Positions 1-10,014 of a stretch of DNA of 14,628 nt are shown here, in pieces. Numbering within the stretch: position 1 is the first letter of the stretch; the number at the start of each line of letters is the position of its first letter. The notes under the pieces are model-generated. The model was not told where the DNA came from, made no database searches, and saw nothing but the letters and a program-made list of their open reading frames with translations. Origin of the DNA: Rhodocyclaceae bacterium UBA2250 (GTDB taxonomy: Bacteria > Pseudomonadota > Gammaproteobacteria > Burkholderiales > Rhodocyclaceae); the NCBI GenBank assembly GCA_002347285.1, contig DDXW01000072.1, positions 1 to 14,628 on the forward strand, written 5' to 3'. The position numbers and the translations under genes are program-made.

Positions 1-213
1 CATTGGGTGCTCGACGTCACCTTCCGCGAGGACGACTGCCGCGCGCGCAAAGGCCATGCACCGCAGAATCTGTCGGCCCTGCGCAAGTTCGCCCTGTCGC
101 TCTTGCGTCAGGACCAACAGTATCCCAAGCGCAGCCTGCGCGGGCGGCGCAAAACCGCCGACCGCCTTCCCAACTATCGCGCCTCATTGCTCGGCCTGAC
201 GCCCCTGGGCTAA
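1..213 (+). CDS. ISAs1-family transposase, C-terminal fragment
   Basis: Frame 1 is open from the window edge and encodes the last 70 residues of a transposase. The fragment opens with HWVLDVTFREDDCRARKGHA, the conserved segment of ISAs1/H-repeat DDE transposases; the glutamate of FRED is probably the last catalytic acid. It continues with NLSALRKFALSLLRQD, also typical, and a basic tail. The enzyme would cut and join the ends of its own element. No frameshift is seen in this part, so the gene may be intact upstream of the window. The stop codon TAA lies inside the terminal repeat, as is common for compact insertion sequences. An ATG at base 7 in another frame is not relevant. Confidence 0.85.
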   Translation, partial: HWVLDVTFREDDCRARKGHAPQNLSALRKFALSLLRQDQQYPKRSLRGRRKTADRLPNYRASLLGLTPLG

Positions 214-227
214 ATGCGATTGCCCTG
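211..227 (+). repeat. Putative ISAs1-type right terminal inverted repeat
   Basis: The 17 bases read outward as TAAATGCGATTGCCCTG; their complement starts with CAGGGCAATCGC, resembling ISAs1-family ends. The transposase stop codon forms its inner edge. The partner repeat is outside the window, so the boundary is inferred from one end only. Confidence 0.65.
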
Positions 228-247
228 AATCAAGGTGGATCGCAAGG

Positions 248-2518
<2,271 letters not shown>

Positions 2519-2543
2519 CGGGATTCCTTTCATTATGGTTGTG

Positions 2544-2571
2544 CGCGCTATTATCCCGCAGCCCGCGCTAT
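2544..2571. repeat. Direct repeat CGCGCTAT spaced 20 bp in the maeB-pckG divergent region
   Basis: CGCGCTAT occurs at 2544-2551 and again at 2564-2571, a start-to-start distance of exactly 20 bp, about two helical turns. Both copies lie in the 112-bp stretch between two divergent genes of the same metabolic node, and one overlaps the candidate maeB -10 box. This arrangement would suit two regulator subunits on one DNA face, but eight bases in GC-rich DNA can recur by chance. Confidence 0.35.
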
Positions 2572-2578
2572 GGCAGAA
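2550..2578 (-). promoter_or_regulatory. Possible sigma-70 promoter for maeB
   Basis: Reading the minus strand, GATAAT (2555-2550) is a good -10 box, preceded after 17 bases by TTCTGC (2578-2573), a poor -35 box. Transcription would start near 2543, giving a leader of about 25 bases with the AAAGGA site. The weak -35 suggests that an activator is needed or that the call is wrong. Confidence 0.3.
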
Positions 2579-2630
2579 TCCAAGCCTTTCCGCCGCCCTG
2601 TCAGCACCGACTTTTCAAACGGAGAAAGCC

Positions 2631-4442
<1,812 letters not shown>

Positions 4443-4467
4443 AGATTCGGCGCTGGCGGAGCGGCGG

Positions 4468-5625
4468 ATGCGCGGCGCGGCACGCATGGAAGGGATCGCG
4501 CCCTTCCATGTGATGGAGCTGATGGCCAAGGCCCAGGCACTCGAGGCGCAGGGCCGCGACATCGTCCATATGGAGGTCGGCGAGCCCGACTTCCCGACTC
4601 CCGAATCGATCGTCGCAGCGGCGCAGTGCTTCCTCGCCGGCGGCCATGTGCACTACACGTCGGCGCCGGGATTGCCGCAACTGCGTGACGCGATCGCCGG
4701 CTGGTACCGCATGCGCTACGGCATCGACGTCGCCCCGCAGCGCGTCGTCGTCACCGCCGGCGCATCGGGCGCCCTGCTGCTGGCGCTCGGTGCGCTCGTC
4801 ACGCCGGGCGACGAGTGGCTGCTGACCGATCCGGGCTACCCGTGCAACCGCCATTTCGTGCGCTTCTGCGAGGGCGTGCCGCGCCTGCTCCCCGTCGCTG
4901 CGGACACCGACTATCAGCCGACCGCCGAGATGATCGGCGCCGCCTGGACAACCGCGACGAAAGGACTGCTGGTCGCCTCGCCGGCCAACCCGACCGGCAC
5001 CCTGATCGATCCCGCCGAACTGGCCAGGCTCTGGCAAGCGGTCGACGCGCAGGGTGGCACGCTGATCGTCGATGAGATCTACCACGGGCTGACCTACGGT
5101 TTCGACGCACACACCGCGCTGGAGATCTCCGATGAGATCGTCGTCATCAACAGCTTCTCGAAATATTTCGGCATGACCGGCTGGCGCCTTGGCTGGCTGG
5201 TGGTCCCGCAACGCATGGTCCGCGACATCGAGAAGCTCGCCCAGAACCTCTACATCGCTCCCTCGACGCCGGCCCAGCATGCCGCGCTGGCGGCCTTCGC
5301 GCCGGAAACCGTCGCCATCCTCGAAGACCGCCGGGATGAATTCCGCCAGCGCCGCGACCTGCTGCTGCCCGGCTTGCGGCGCCTCGGCTTCCGCGTCGGG
5401 GCAGAACCACGCGGCGCCTTCTACATCTACGCCGACATCGGCGACCTGGGCAAGGACAGTCATGCGCTCGCCGGCCGGCTGATCGAAGAGGCCGGCGTGG
5501 CGGCGACGCCGGGGCTTGACTTCGGCGTCGCGGCGCCGCAACGCCACATGCGTTTCGCCTATACGGTTGCCGCAGAGAAGCTCGAGGAAGGGATCGAACG
5601 TCTGACACGCTTTTTCGGCGCGTAA
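4468..5625 (+). CDS. Class I/II pyridoxal-phosphate aminotransferase (aspartate/alanine aminotransferase-like)
   Basis: A 385-residue fold-type I aminotransferase, expected to move an amino group between an amino acid and a 2-oxo acid in the cytoplasm. Visible landmarks are MEVGEPDFPTP (substrate loop, near 31-41), SPANPTGT (conserved Asn), IVDEIYHGLTY (Asp/Tyr that hold PLP), NSFSKYFGMTGWRLGW with the Schiff-base lysine at Lys232, and MRFAYT near the end with the arginine that binds the substrate carboxylate. Substrate cannot be read from sequence; aspartate, alanine or an aromatic amino acid are all possible, so no gene symbol is given. The ATG at 4468 has GGAG (4458-4461) in front; an ATG at 4486 is an alternative. 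The gene begins 25 bases after pckG, which suggests a link to oxaloacetate or pyruvate supply, but this is inference. Confidence 0.9.
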   Translation: MRGAARMEGIAPFHVMELMAKAQALEAQGRDIVHMEVGEPDFPTPESIVAAAQCFLAGGHVHYTSAPGLPQLRDAIAGWYRMRYGIDVAPQRVVVTAGASGALLLALGALVTPGDEWLLTDPGYPCNRHFVRFCEGVPRLLPVAADTDYQPTAEMIGAAWTTATKGLLVASPANPTGTLIDPAELARLWQAVDAQGGTLIVDEIYHGLTYGFDAHTALEISDEIVVINSFSKYFGMTGWRLGWLVVPQRMVRDIEKLAQNLYIAPSTPAQHAALAAFAPETVAILEDRRDEFRQRRDLLLPGLRRLGFRVGAEPRGAFYIYADIGDLGKDSHALAGRLIEEAGVAATPGLDFGVAAPQRHMRFAYTVAAEKLEEGIERLTRFFGA

Positions 5626-5635
5626 TCGATGGCAC

Positions 5636-5675
5636 CAAAAGAAAAAGGCCGGGACCGCCTGCGCGGTCACCGGCC
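5636..5675 (-). terminator. Rho-independent terminator of the histone H1-like gene
   Basis: Arms 5647-5658 and 5663-5675 form a 12-bp stem (one bulged base at 5669) with a four-base loop. On the minus strand it is followed by CTTTTTCTTTT, a proper U-tract. On the plus strand there is no T-run, so the aminotransferase gene does not obviously end here. The hairpin lies 23 bases beyond the stop codon of the restored histone frame. Confidence 0.8.
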
Positions 5676-5698
5676 TGGGTGACGCTCCGACTCGGCGA

Positions 5699-6020
5699 TC
5701 AGGAAGGACGCGAACCGGTAGGGAAAGGCCAAGCCGCCGCAGGATTCAGCGAGGACTTGATGCCGGGCGCAGCTGCGGTGGAAGGAGCGGCAGCAGCGGG
5801 GGCCGGGGCAGGCTTGGCGGCGGCCTTCTTCGGCGCGGCCTTCTTCGGCGCGGCTTTCTTCGCGGCCGGCTTGGCAGCGAGCCTTCTTCGGCGCAGCCTT
5901 CTTCGCCGCCGGTTTCTTCGGGGCAGCAGCCTTCTTCGGTGCAGCTTTCTTCGCCGCCGGCTTGGCAGCAGTGGTCTTCTTCGCAGCCGCCGGCTTCTTG
6001 GCTTTCTTCTCTTCAGCCAT
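5699..6020 (-). pseudogene. Histone H1-like Lys/Ala/Pro-rich DNA-binding protein, frameshifted
   Basis: From the ATG at 6020 (strong GGAGG at 6027-6031) the product begins MAEEKKAKKPAAAKK and continues in AAKKAAPKK repeats, as in bacterial histone H1-like nucleoid proteins. After codon 47 the frame goes wrong: at 5876-5882 the plus strand reads AGCGAGC where the repeat pattern expects AGCAGC, that is, one extra G near 5879. Dropping that base restores AAAKPAAKKAAPKKAAPKK, an Ala/Pro linker and a C-terminus ending AAAWPFPTGSRPS with a stop at 5699-5701, in the style of intact homologues as I remember them. Unrepaired, the frame becomes Arg/Cys-rich and stops at 5667-5669, inside the terminator hairpin. 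Causes could be a real mutation in a slippage-prone repeat, a sequencing error, or (less likely) programmed frameshifting. The gene family and the frame break are both well supported; true loss of function is not proven. Confidence 0.75.
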
Positions 6021-6318
6021 AGTGAACCTCCATTGCATGTTTGATGAAAGGAGAAACAACAACCCGCCTACTACAGCACGGATTATTCAACAACGCCGGC
6101 GGACCGGAATTGATGAATTCAAGCGCTTTCACGGCCCATCCTTTGATTTGGGGCCTCATGCGAAAGCGCGGAATGGAAGGATTCGGTATGGCTCGGAAGG
6201 CTGCGGCAGTCAGGGCATCGACGCGATCGGCATCCATGGCTGAGAGAGAAGAGGCGTCATCCAGTCCGAAAACAGACCTGGTGTGATCAGTCATTGCGCG
6301 CCTCATGTCTTCCTGCAT
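6013..6318 (-). CDS. Unrecognised small ORF upstream of the histone-like gene
   Basis: This frame of 101 codons starts at 6318, with in-frame ATGs also at 6306 and 6294. GGGGAAGG precedes the first and AGGA the second. The first 65 or so residues look protein-like, with an acidic/alanine segment (SSLSAMDADRVDALTAAAFR) and a basic stretch (PRFRMRPQIKGWAVKALEF); the last 25 residues look less so. Its TGA overlaps the histone ATG as ATGGCTGA, which could couple translation. It sits about 50 bases downstream of a palindromic operator-like site. I recognise no family, the base composition is mixed, and an inverted repeat runs through the frame, so it may instead be a structured leader of the histone gene. 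Confidence 0.3.
   Translation of the reverse strand: MQEDMRRAMTDHTRSVFGLDDASSLSAMDADRVDALTAAAFRAIPNPSIPRFRMRPQIKGWAVKALEFINSGPPALLNNPCCSRRVVVSPFIKHAMEVHYG
6123..6169. repeat. Nested imperfect inverted repeat
   Basis: Outer arms GCGCTTTC (6123-6130) and GAAAGCGC (6162-6169) enclose inner arms GGCCC (6133-6137) and GGGCC (6151-6155), leaving a 13-base loop. The structure would form in RNA from either strand. No U-tract follows, so it is not an ordinary terminator. It lies between the operator-like dyad and the histone-like gene. Confidence 0.45.
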
Positions 6319-6348
6319 GCCTTCCCCTAGAACGGTTGCAACAGCTCC

Positions 6349-6388
6349 GACCTACTTGCTGGCCTGGACCTACTAGATATAGTAGGTC
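6349..6388. promoter_or_regulatory. lux-box-like palindromic operator with an extra half-site
   Basis: Arms GACCTACTA (6367-6375) and TAGTAGGTC (6380-6388) are perfect reverse complements separated by GATA. The inner 20 bp have the CT-N12-AG form of LuxR-family (las/rhl/lux) boxes, whose known members look like ACCTNNCAGNNCTGNNAGGT. A further half-site GACCTACT lies at 6349-6356, 18 bp before the first arm. Either flanking direction could be controlled: the minus-strand ORF and histone-like gene begin about 50 bases away, while plus-strand DNA has no obvious gene. No luxI or luxR gene is in the window, so a TetR- or GntR-type operator is also possible. Confidence 0.55.
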
Positions 6389-6429
6389 ATCGACATTCGA
6401 ACACTAATGCTAGTAGCTCGCAATTTTCA

Positions 6430-6465
6430 ATGCAAGATTAATTGCATGCGTTGCACGTGCATGCG
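6430..6465. repeat. ATGCAA/TTGCAT dyad with adjoining TGCATGCG direct repeats
   Basis: ATGCAA (6430-6435) and TTGCAT (6442-6447) are perfect inverted copies around GATTAA. TGCATGCG occurs at 6443-6450 and 6458-6465, 15 bp apart, and further TTGCA and TGCA words continue to about 6478. This is a dense set of symmetric words in a non-coding gap and could be a second operator or an RNA hairpin. Confidence 0.4.
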
Positions 6466-6498
6466 CACGAACGTTGCAGTGAAACCACGCGACAGCGT

Positions 6499-7065
6499 TC
6501 AGCGAAATGCGCGTACCGCAGCGATACGCCACCAGTCGAAGTGCGGCCCCGGATCGGTCTTCCTTCCTGGCGCGACGTCGGCATGGCCGACTACGGCCTC
6601 GATCGGATAACGTCGGCGCAGCGCTGCAAGCAGCTCCGTCAAGACGCGGTACTGCGCCTCCGTGAAGTCGGTGCGATCGTCGCCCTCGAGCTCGATGCCG
6701 ATGCTGAAGTCGTTGCAGCGCTCGTCGCCCTGCCAGCACGAAGCGCCGGCATGCCAAGCGCGCTCGAGACAGGAGACGAATTGGCAGTGCCGGCCATCGC
6801 GACGGATGAAGAAATGTGCCGAGACGCGGCGGCCCGCCAGCGTGACGAAATAGGGGTGTGCGGCCGGATCGAGCCGGTTGGTGAACAAGGCGGCAACGGC
6901 CTCGCCGCCAAACTCCCCCGGCGGCAGGCTGATCGCGTGGATGACGATCAGCCGGATCGCCGCGCCGGGTGGTCGGGCATCGCGATTCGGGCTGGGGATT
7001 CGCTCCGCGCCGGATAGCCAGCCATCGGCAGCGATATCGCCTGCCGCCTCAGGCTTCGTCGTCAT
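6499..7065 (-). CDS. ampD: 1,6-anhydro-N-acetylmuramyl-L-alanine amidase
   Basis: The 188-residue cytoplasmic zinc amidase removes the peptide from anhydro-muropeptides during cell-wall recycling; in many Gram-negatives its loss raises the inducer level for AmpR-type beta-lactamase control. It belongs to the amidase_2 fold: the zinc ligands are His43 (RLIVIHAISLP), His161 and Asp171 (GHADVAPGRKTDPGPHFDW), and Glu125 in SIGIELEG matches the catalytic glutamate. SAHFFIRRDG and ERAWHAGAS are also typical of AmpD. No signal peptide is seen, which separates it from periplasmic AmiA/AmiD enzymes. Length is normal (E. coli 183). Its ATG lies inside the end of pilR, a 17-base overlap, so it is very likely the last gene of the pilS-pilR transcript and translationally coupled. 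I see no intrinsic terminator after it. Confidence 0.95.
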   Translation of the reverse strand: MTTKPEAAGDIAADGWLSGAERIPSPNRDARPPGAAIRLIVIHAISLPPGEFGGEAVAALFTNRLDPAAHPYFVTLAGRRVSAHFFIRRDGRHCQFVSCLERAWHAGASCWQGDERCNDFSIGIELEGDDRTDFTEAQYRVLTELLAALRRRYPIEAVVGHADVAPGRKTDPGPHFDWWRIAAVRAFR

Positions 7066-8398
7066 TCAACCCGAGCCGTTCCATGCGATAGCGCAGGGAG
7101 CGGAAGGTGACGCCAAGGATGCGGGCGGCGGCAGTCCGATTGAAGCGTGTCTTCTTCAGGGCATCCAGAATGGCGAGCCGTTCCTGGTCGTCGAGAAATT
7201 CCTGCAGGGGCTTGGCTCCCATCTCCGCCGCCTCGCCAGCACCGAGTCTTTCGGGCTGCAGTTGCAGATCGGCGACATCGATGCAGCCGTTGCCATGCAG
7301 GGCGACCGCCCGCTCCAGGATGTTCTCGAGCTCGCGCACGTTGCCCGGAAACGCGTAATCGCACAAGGCCGCCATGGCGCGCGGCGTGATGGCGGGCGCC
7401 GCCATGCCGCCGGCCGCTGTCAGCCTGTCCAGGATGCGGCGGGCGAGGTCCGGCACGTCATCACGGCACTCCCGCAATGCCGGCATGCGGATCTCGATGA
7501 CGTTGATGCGGAAGAACAGATCCTGGCGGAACTTCCCCGCTTCCATCAATTGACGGAGGTCCTGATGCGTCGCGCAGATGATGCGCACATTGACGGGTTC
7601 TTCGCCGGTCGCCCCGACCCGCCGGACATGCTTCTCCTGGATGGCGCGCAGCAACTTGACCTGCATCGCCAGCGGCAATTCGGCCACCTCGTCGAGGAAC
7701 AAGGTTCCGCCGTCGGCAGCCTGGAAGAATCCTTCGCGCTCGTTTTCGGCGCCGGTAAAAGCGCCCTTGCGATAGCCGAAGAACTCGCTTTCCATCAAAT
7801 TCTCGGGAATGGCGCCGCAGTTCACCGCGACGAACGACTTGTCGCAACGCACGCTTTCGCGATGGATCAGGCGCGCCGCCAGTTCCTTGCCGCTGCCTGA
7901 TTCGCCGGAAATATAGACCGGCGCTTCGCTGCGCGCGACCTTGGCGATCAGCGCTCGCACTTGGGCCATCGGCGCGGAATTGCCGAGCAACTCCTGCTGC
8001 GCGCGCTGCCCGACACCGGTCTTGCTCTCCGGCAGGGCCAGGGCCGACTTGACGAGGGTACGCAGCTGGGCGAGCGAAACGGGCTTGGACAGATAGTCGA
8101 ACGCACCCGCCTTGAGCGCGGCTACGGCATTTTCGGTGCTGCCGTGCGCCGTGATGACCGCGACCGGCAAGGTCGGGCACTCCGCCTCGATATGGCGCAC
8201 GAGTTCGAGCCCGTCACCGTCCGGCATCCGCATGTCGGTCAGACACAGACAGTAATTGCGTTCGCGCAGCAGCTGCCGCGCCGCCGCCACGTTACCCGCG
8301 CAGTCGCACTCCAGGCCCATGCGCGCGAGCGTCATGTCGAGCAATTCGCGGATATCTGCCTCGTCGTCGACAACGAGGACGCGCGTGGAAGCGGTCAT
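7049..8398 (-). CDS. pilR: Sigma-54-dependent response regulator of type IV pilus genes
   Basis: A 449-residue NtrC-type activator. The receiver domain (about 5-120) has the acidic pair Asp11/Asp12, phospho-acceptor Asp55 and Lys105. The AAA+ domain (about 135-370) has Walker A GESGSGKE (165-172), the sigma-54 contact loop GAFTGA (212-217) and Walker B LFLDE (233-237). The C-terminal Fis-type helix-turn-helix reads NRTAAARILGVTFRSLRYRM. In the family, PilR phosphorylated by PilS turns on pilA from a sigma-54 promoter; no pilin gene or clear -24/-12 site is in this window. The ATG at 8398 overlaps the pilS stop as ATGA, which fixes this start over ATGs further upstream that lie inside pilS. 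Identification as PilR rather than another NtrC-type regulator rests on the cognate PilS-like kinase and the order with ampD. Confidence 0.92.
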   Translation of the reverse strand: MTASTRVLVVDDEADIRELLDMTLARMGLECDCAGNVAAARQLLRERNYCLCLTDMRMPDGDGLELVRHIEAECPTLPVAVITAHGSTENAVAALKAGAFDYLSKPVSLAQLRTLVKSALALPESKTGVGQRAQQELLGNSAPMAQVRALIAKVARSEAPVYISGESGSGKELAARLIHRESVRCDKSFVAVNCGAIPENLMESEFFGYRKGAFTGAENEREGFFQAADGGTLFLDEVAELPLAMQVKLLRAIQEKHVRRVGATGEEPVNVRIICATHQDLRQLMEAGKFRQDLFFRINVIEIRMPALRECRDDVPDLARRILDRLTAAGGMAAPAITPRAMAALCDYAFPGNVRELENILERAVALHGNGCIDVADLQLQPERLGAGEAAEMGAKPLQEFLDDQERLAILDALKKTRFNRTAAARILGVTFRSLRYRMERLGLNDDEA

Positions 8399-10005
8399 GC
8401 TGGTCTGTAATCCTGAGGCTGGCCTTCGCTGGCCAGAGCGCATGATATGCAGAAATGCGCGCCGGGTGCATTCTCCAGCAGGAACAGCCGTGCGCCGTTG
8501 GCTTCGCACAACTCCCGGGCGATGTACAGCCCGAGCCCGGTACCGGCGGCCCGGGTGGTGAAGAAGGGCTCGAACATCTGGTCGCGCTGCTCCTCGCTGA
8601 TGCCGGGACCATCGTCGAGCACATGCAGACTGAAGCGGCCCTGGAGCGGCGCATCTTCCGCCGCGATCCGGATCGCGCCCGGTTTCGCGCTGGCGTAGCG
8701 CAGCGCATTGTCCAGCAGATTCGCCACTACCCGGTGCAGATGGCCGCGGTCGAAGCGCAAGGTGATGCCTTCCGGCACCTCGAGGGTAATTCGACTGGTG
8801 CAGCTACCATCCCGCAGGGAACATTCGTCGATCAGACGCAGGAAAAAGTCGCGCAGTTCGATCAGCTCGGGATTGATCCGGTCGCGCCGCCCGAGCTCCA
8901 CCACCTCCGAGACCAGATGGTTCAGCCGCTGGGCGTTGTCGCCAATGATGTGCGTCAGGCGTTCGACGTCCTTCCCGGTAGGCTCGTCGGCGAGGAGTTC
9001 CGCTGCCTGGCTGATCGCGGATAGAGGGTTGCGGATTTCATGAGCCATGTTGGCCGTCAGGCGTCCCAGTGCGGCCAGCTTGACTTGGCGGGCCTCCTGT
9101 TGCAGCTGGCCGACATCCTCGACGAATATGAGCGCCTTACCCCCTTCCCCCGGCGGCAGGAAGCGAACGCGCAGTACCCGGCCGTTCCACGGGACCGACA
9201 TCACCAATTCGGACTCGATTCCCAGGGAACCGCGCTTCTTGTACTCCTCCGCCAAGGTCGGGGAAAAGTCGGCGAGCGACGACGCGGCCCCGCCGAGCCA
9301 GCCGAGCAGCGCCCTGGCGCGGGGGTTGCACTGACTGATCCGGCCAGCAGCGTCGACGACCAATACGCCATCCTGCATATCGCGCATCACCCGTTCGCTG
9401 ATGCGTACCTGATCGGCCAATTCGATGCCGCGTTTTCGTGCCAGGTCCTCATTGGCAATCATGCGCTGGGCGACCAGTCGGGCAAGGATGGCCGAACCGA
9501 AAAAGCTGACGCTCGTGATCCCGGTCAGAAAAAAATCGCCAACTTCACCGCGCAGATGCAGCACCCGGTAGGTCTGCTCGAACAATAGCGCCAGCGCCGC
9601 GACGGCGGCATAGAACAGGACCATGCGGCCCTGGCCTACCAGCCCGGCGCAGATCAGCGCCACCAGAAGCATCATCTGCATGCCGCTCTTGCCACCGCCG
9701 CTGGCGAACAACAATATCGTCAGGCACAGGATATCGATGAGCACCTGCACCGTGAGTTGCAGATTGAACGCCCGCCGCCAGTTCGCCAGCACAATCAGGA
9801 TGGCCGCCGAAGCAAGCAGGTAAGCGACGCAAGTCCAGAGAAAGAGCCGCGGGTTCTGCGCCCCAAGGCGCAGCGGACTTTCCGCTAGCAGTATGGCGCC
9901 GAGGAAAACCCCCGCGACAATGAGACGATAGTAAGCAAAATACTTGAGCGGCCGCCACAACGACTGGCCTAGCAGTGCTTCCGCGCCGGATCGCTCCTCT
10001 GCCAT
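8395..10005 (-). CDS. pilS: Sensor histidine kinase of the PilS type
   Basis: A 536-residue inner-membrane kinase that should autophosphorylate and pass phosphate to PilR. Six hydrophobic segments lie at about 23-41, 54-74, 84-101, 108-124, 127-145 and 157-178, the PilS arrangement with almost no periplasmic domain. A PAS-like region (about 195-300, with MQDGVLVVDAAGRI) leads to the dimerisation and phospho-acceptor helix, with His322 in MAHEIRNPLSAI. The ATP-binding domain has the N-box HRVVANLLDNALRYA, DDGPGI and GTGLGLYIA. In the best-studied PilS the membrane segments sense pilin itself. The ATG at 10005 has no clear ribosome-binding site, but it follows the preceding stop by nine bases, so re-initiation is likely. 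The stop overlaps the pilR start by four bases. Confidence 0.93.
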   Translation of the reverse strand: MAEERSGAEALLGQSLWRPLKYFAYYRLIVAGVFLGAILLAESPLRLGAQNPRLFLWTCVAYLLASAAILIVLANWRRAFNLQLTVQVLIDILCLTILLFASGGGKSGMQMMLLVALICAGLVGQGRMVLFYAAVAALALLFEQTYRVLHLRGEVGDFFLTGITSVSFFGSAILARLVAQRMIANEDLARKRGIELADQVRISERVMRDMQDGVLVVDAAGRISQCNPRARALLGWLGGAASSLADFSPTLAEEYKKRGSLGIESELVMSVPWNGRVLRVRFLPPGEGGKALIFVEDVGQLQQEARQVKLAALGRLTANMAHEIRNPLSAISQAAELLADEPTGKDVERLTHIIGDNAQRLNHLVSEVVELGRRDRINPELIELRDFFLRLIDECSLRDGSCTSRITLEVPEGITLRFDRGHLHRVVANLLDNALRYASAKPGAIRIAAEDAPLQGRFSLHVLDDGPGISEEQRDQMFEPFFTTRAAGTGLGLYIARELCEANGARLFLLENAPGAHFCISCALASEGQPQDYRPA

Positions 10006-10014
10006 GCAGCGTAT

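Larger units (their letters stand above)
1..227 (+). mobile_element. Right end of an ISAs1-family insertion sequence (partial, left part outside window)
   Basis: The element is recognised from the C-terminal part of an ISAs1-type transposase that is open from base 1 to the stop at 211-213, and from the sequence right after it. The last 17 bases read inward as CAGGGCAATCGCATTTA, which begins with CAGGG and looks like an ISAs1-family terminal inverted repeat. The element should therefore end at 227. Any target duplication (the family usually makes about 8-10 bp) would begin at 228, but it cannot be checked because the left end is missing. The end lies only 20 bases from the maeB stop codon. Confidence 0.8.
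6319..6498. other. Non-coding stretch downstream of ampD
   Basis: These 180 bases hold no convincing gene. Together with 6021-6318 (if that ORF is not real) the gap is 478 bases, and it is visibly less GC-rich than its neighbours. It contains the lux-box-like dyad, the TGCATGCG repeats and an ATGCAA/TTGCAT dyad. I see no hairpin with U-tract for the end of the ampD transcript. A possible plus-strand promoter (TTGCTG, 16 bases, TATAGT at 6379-6384) overlaps the dyad but is weak and leads to no gene. Confidence 0.5.

Noticed and set aside
5822..5851. Tandem 15-bp repeat as a CRISPR-like or minisatellite array
   Set aside because: It has two copies, no spacers, and follows from the repeated Lys-Ala-Pro codons of the histone-like gene.
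5679..6044. Plus-strand frame with Phe/Leu/Arg repeats opposite the histone-like gene
   Set aside because: It is the mirror of the Lys/Ala codon repeats; the minus strand has the ribosome-binding site, the terminator and the family features.
6407..6610. Short plus-strand frame that starts beside the lux-box-like dyad and runs into ampD
   Set aside because: It would give the palindrome a plus-strand target, but it lacks a ribosome-binding site, its sequence looks random, and half of it is antisense to the conserved AmpD C-terminus.
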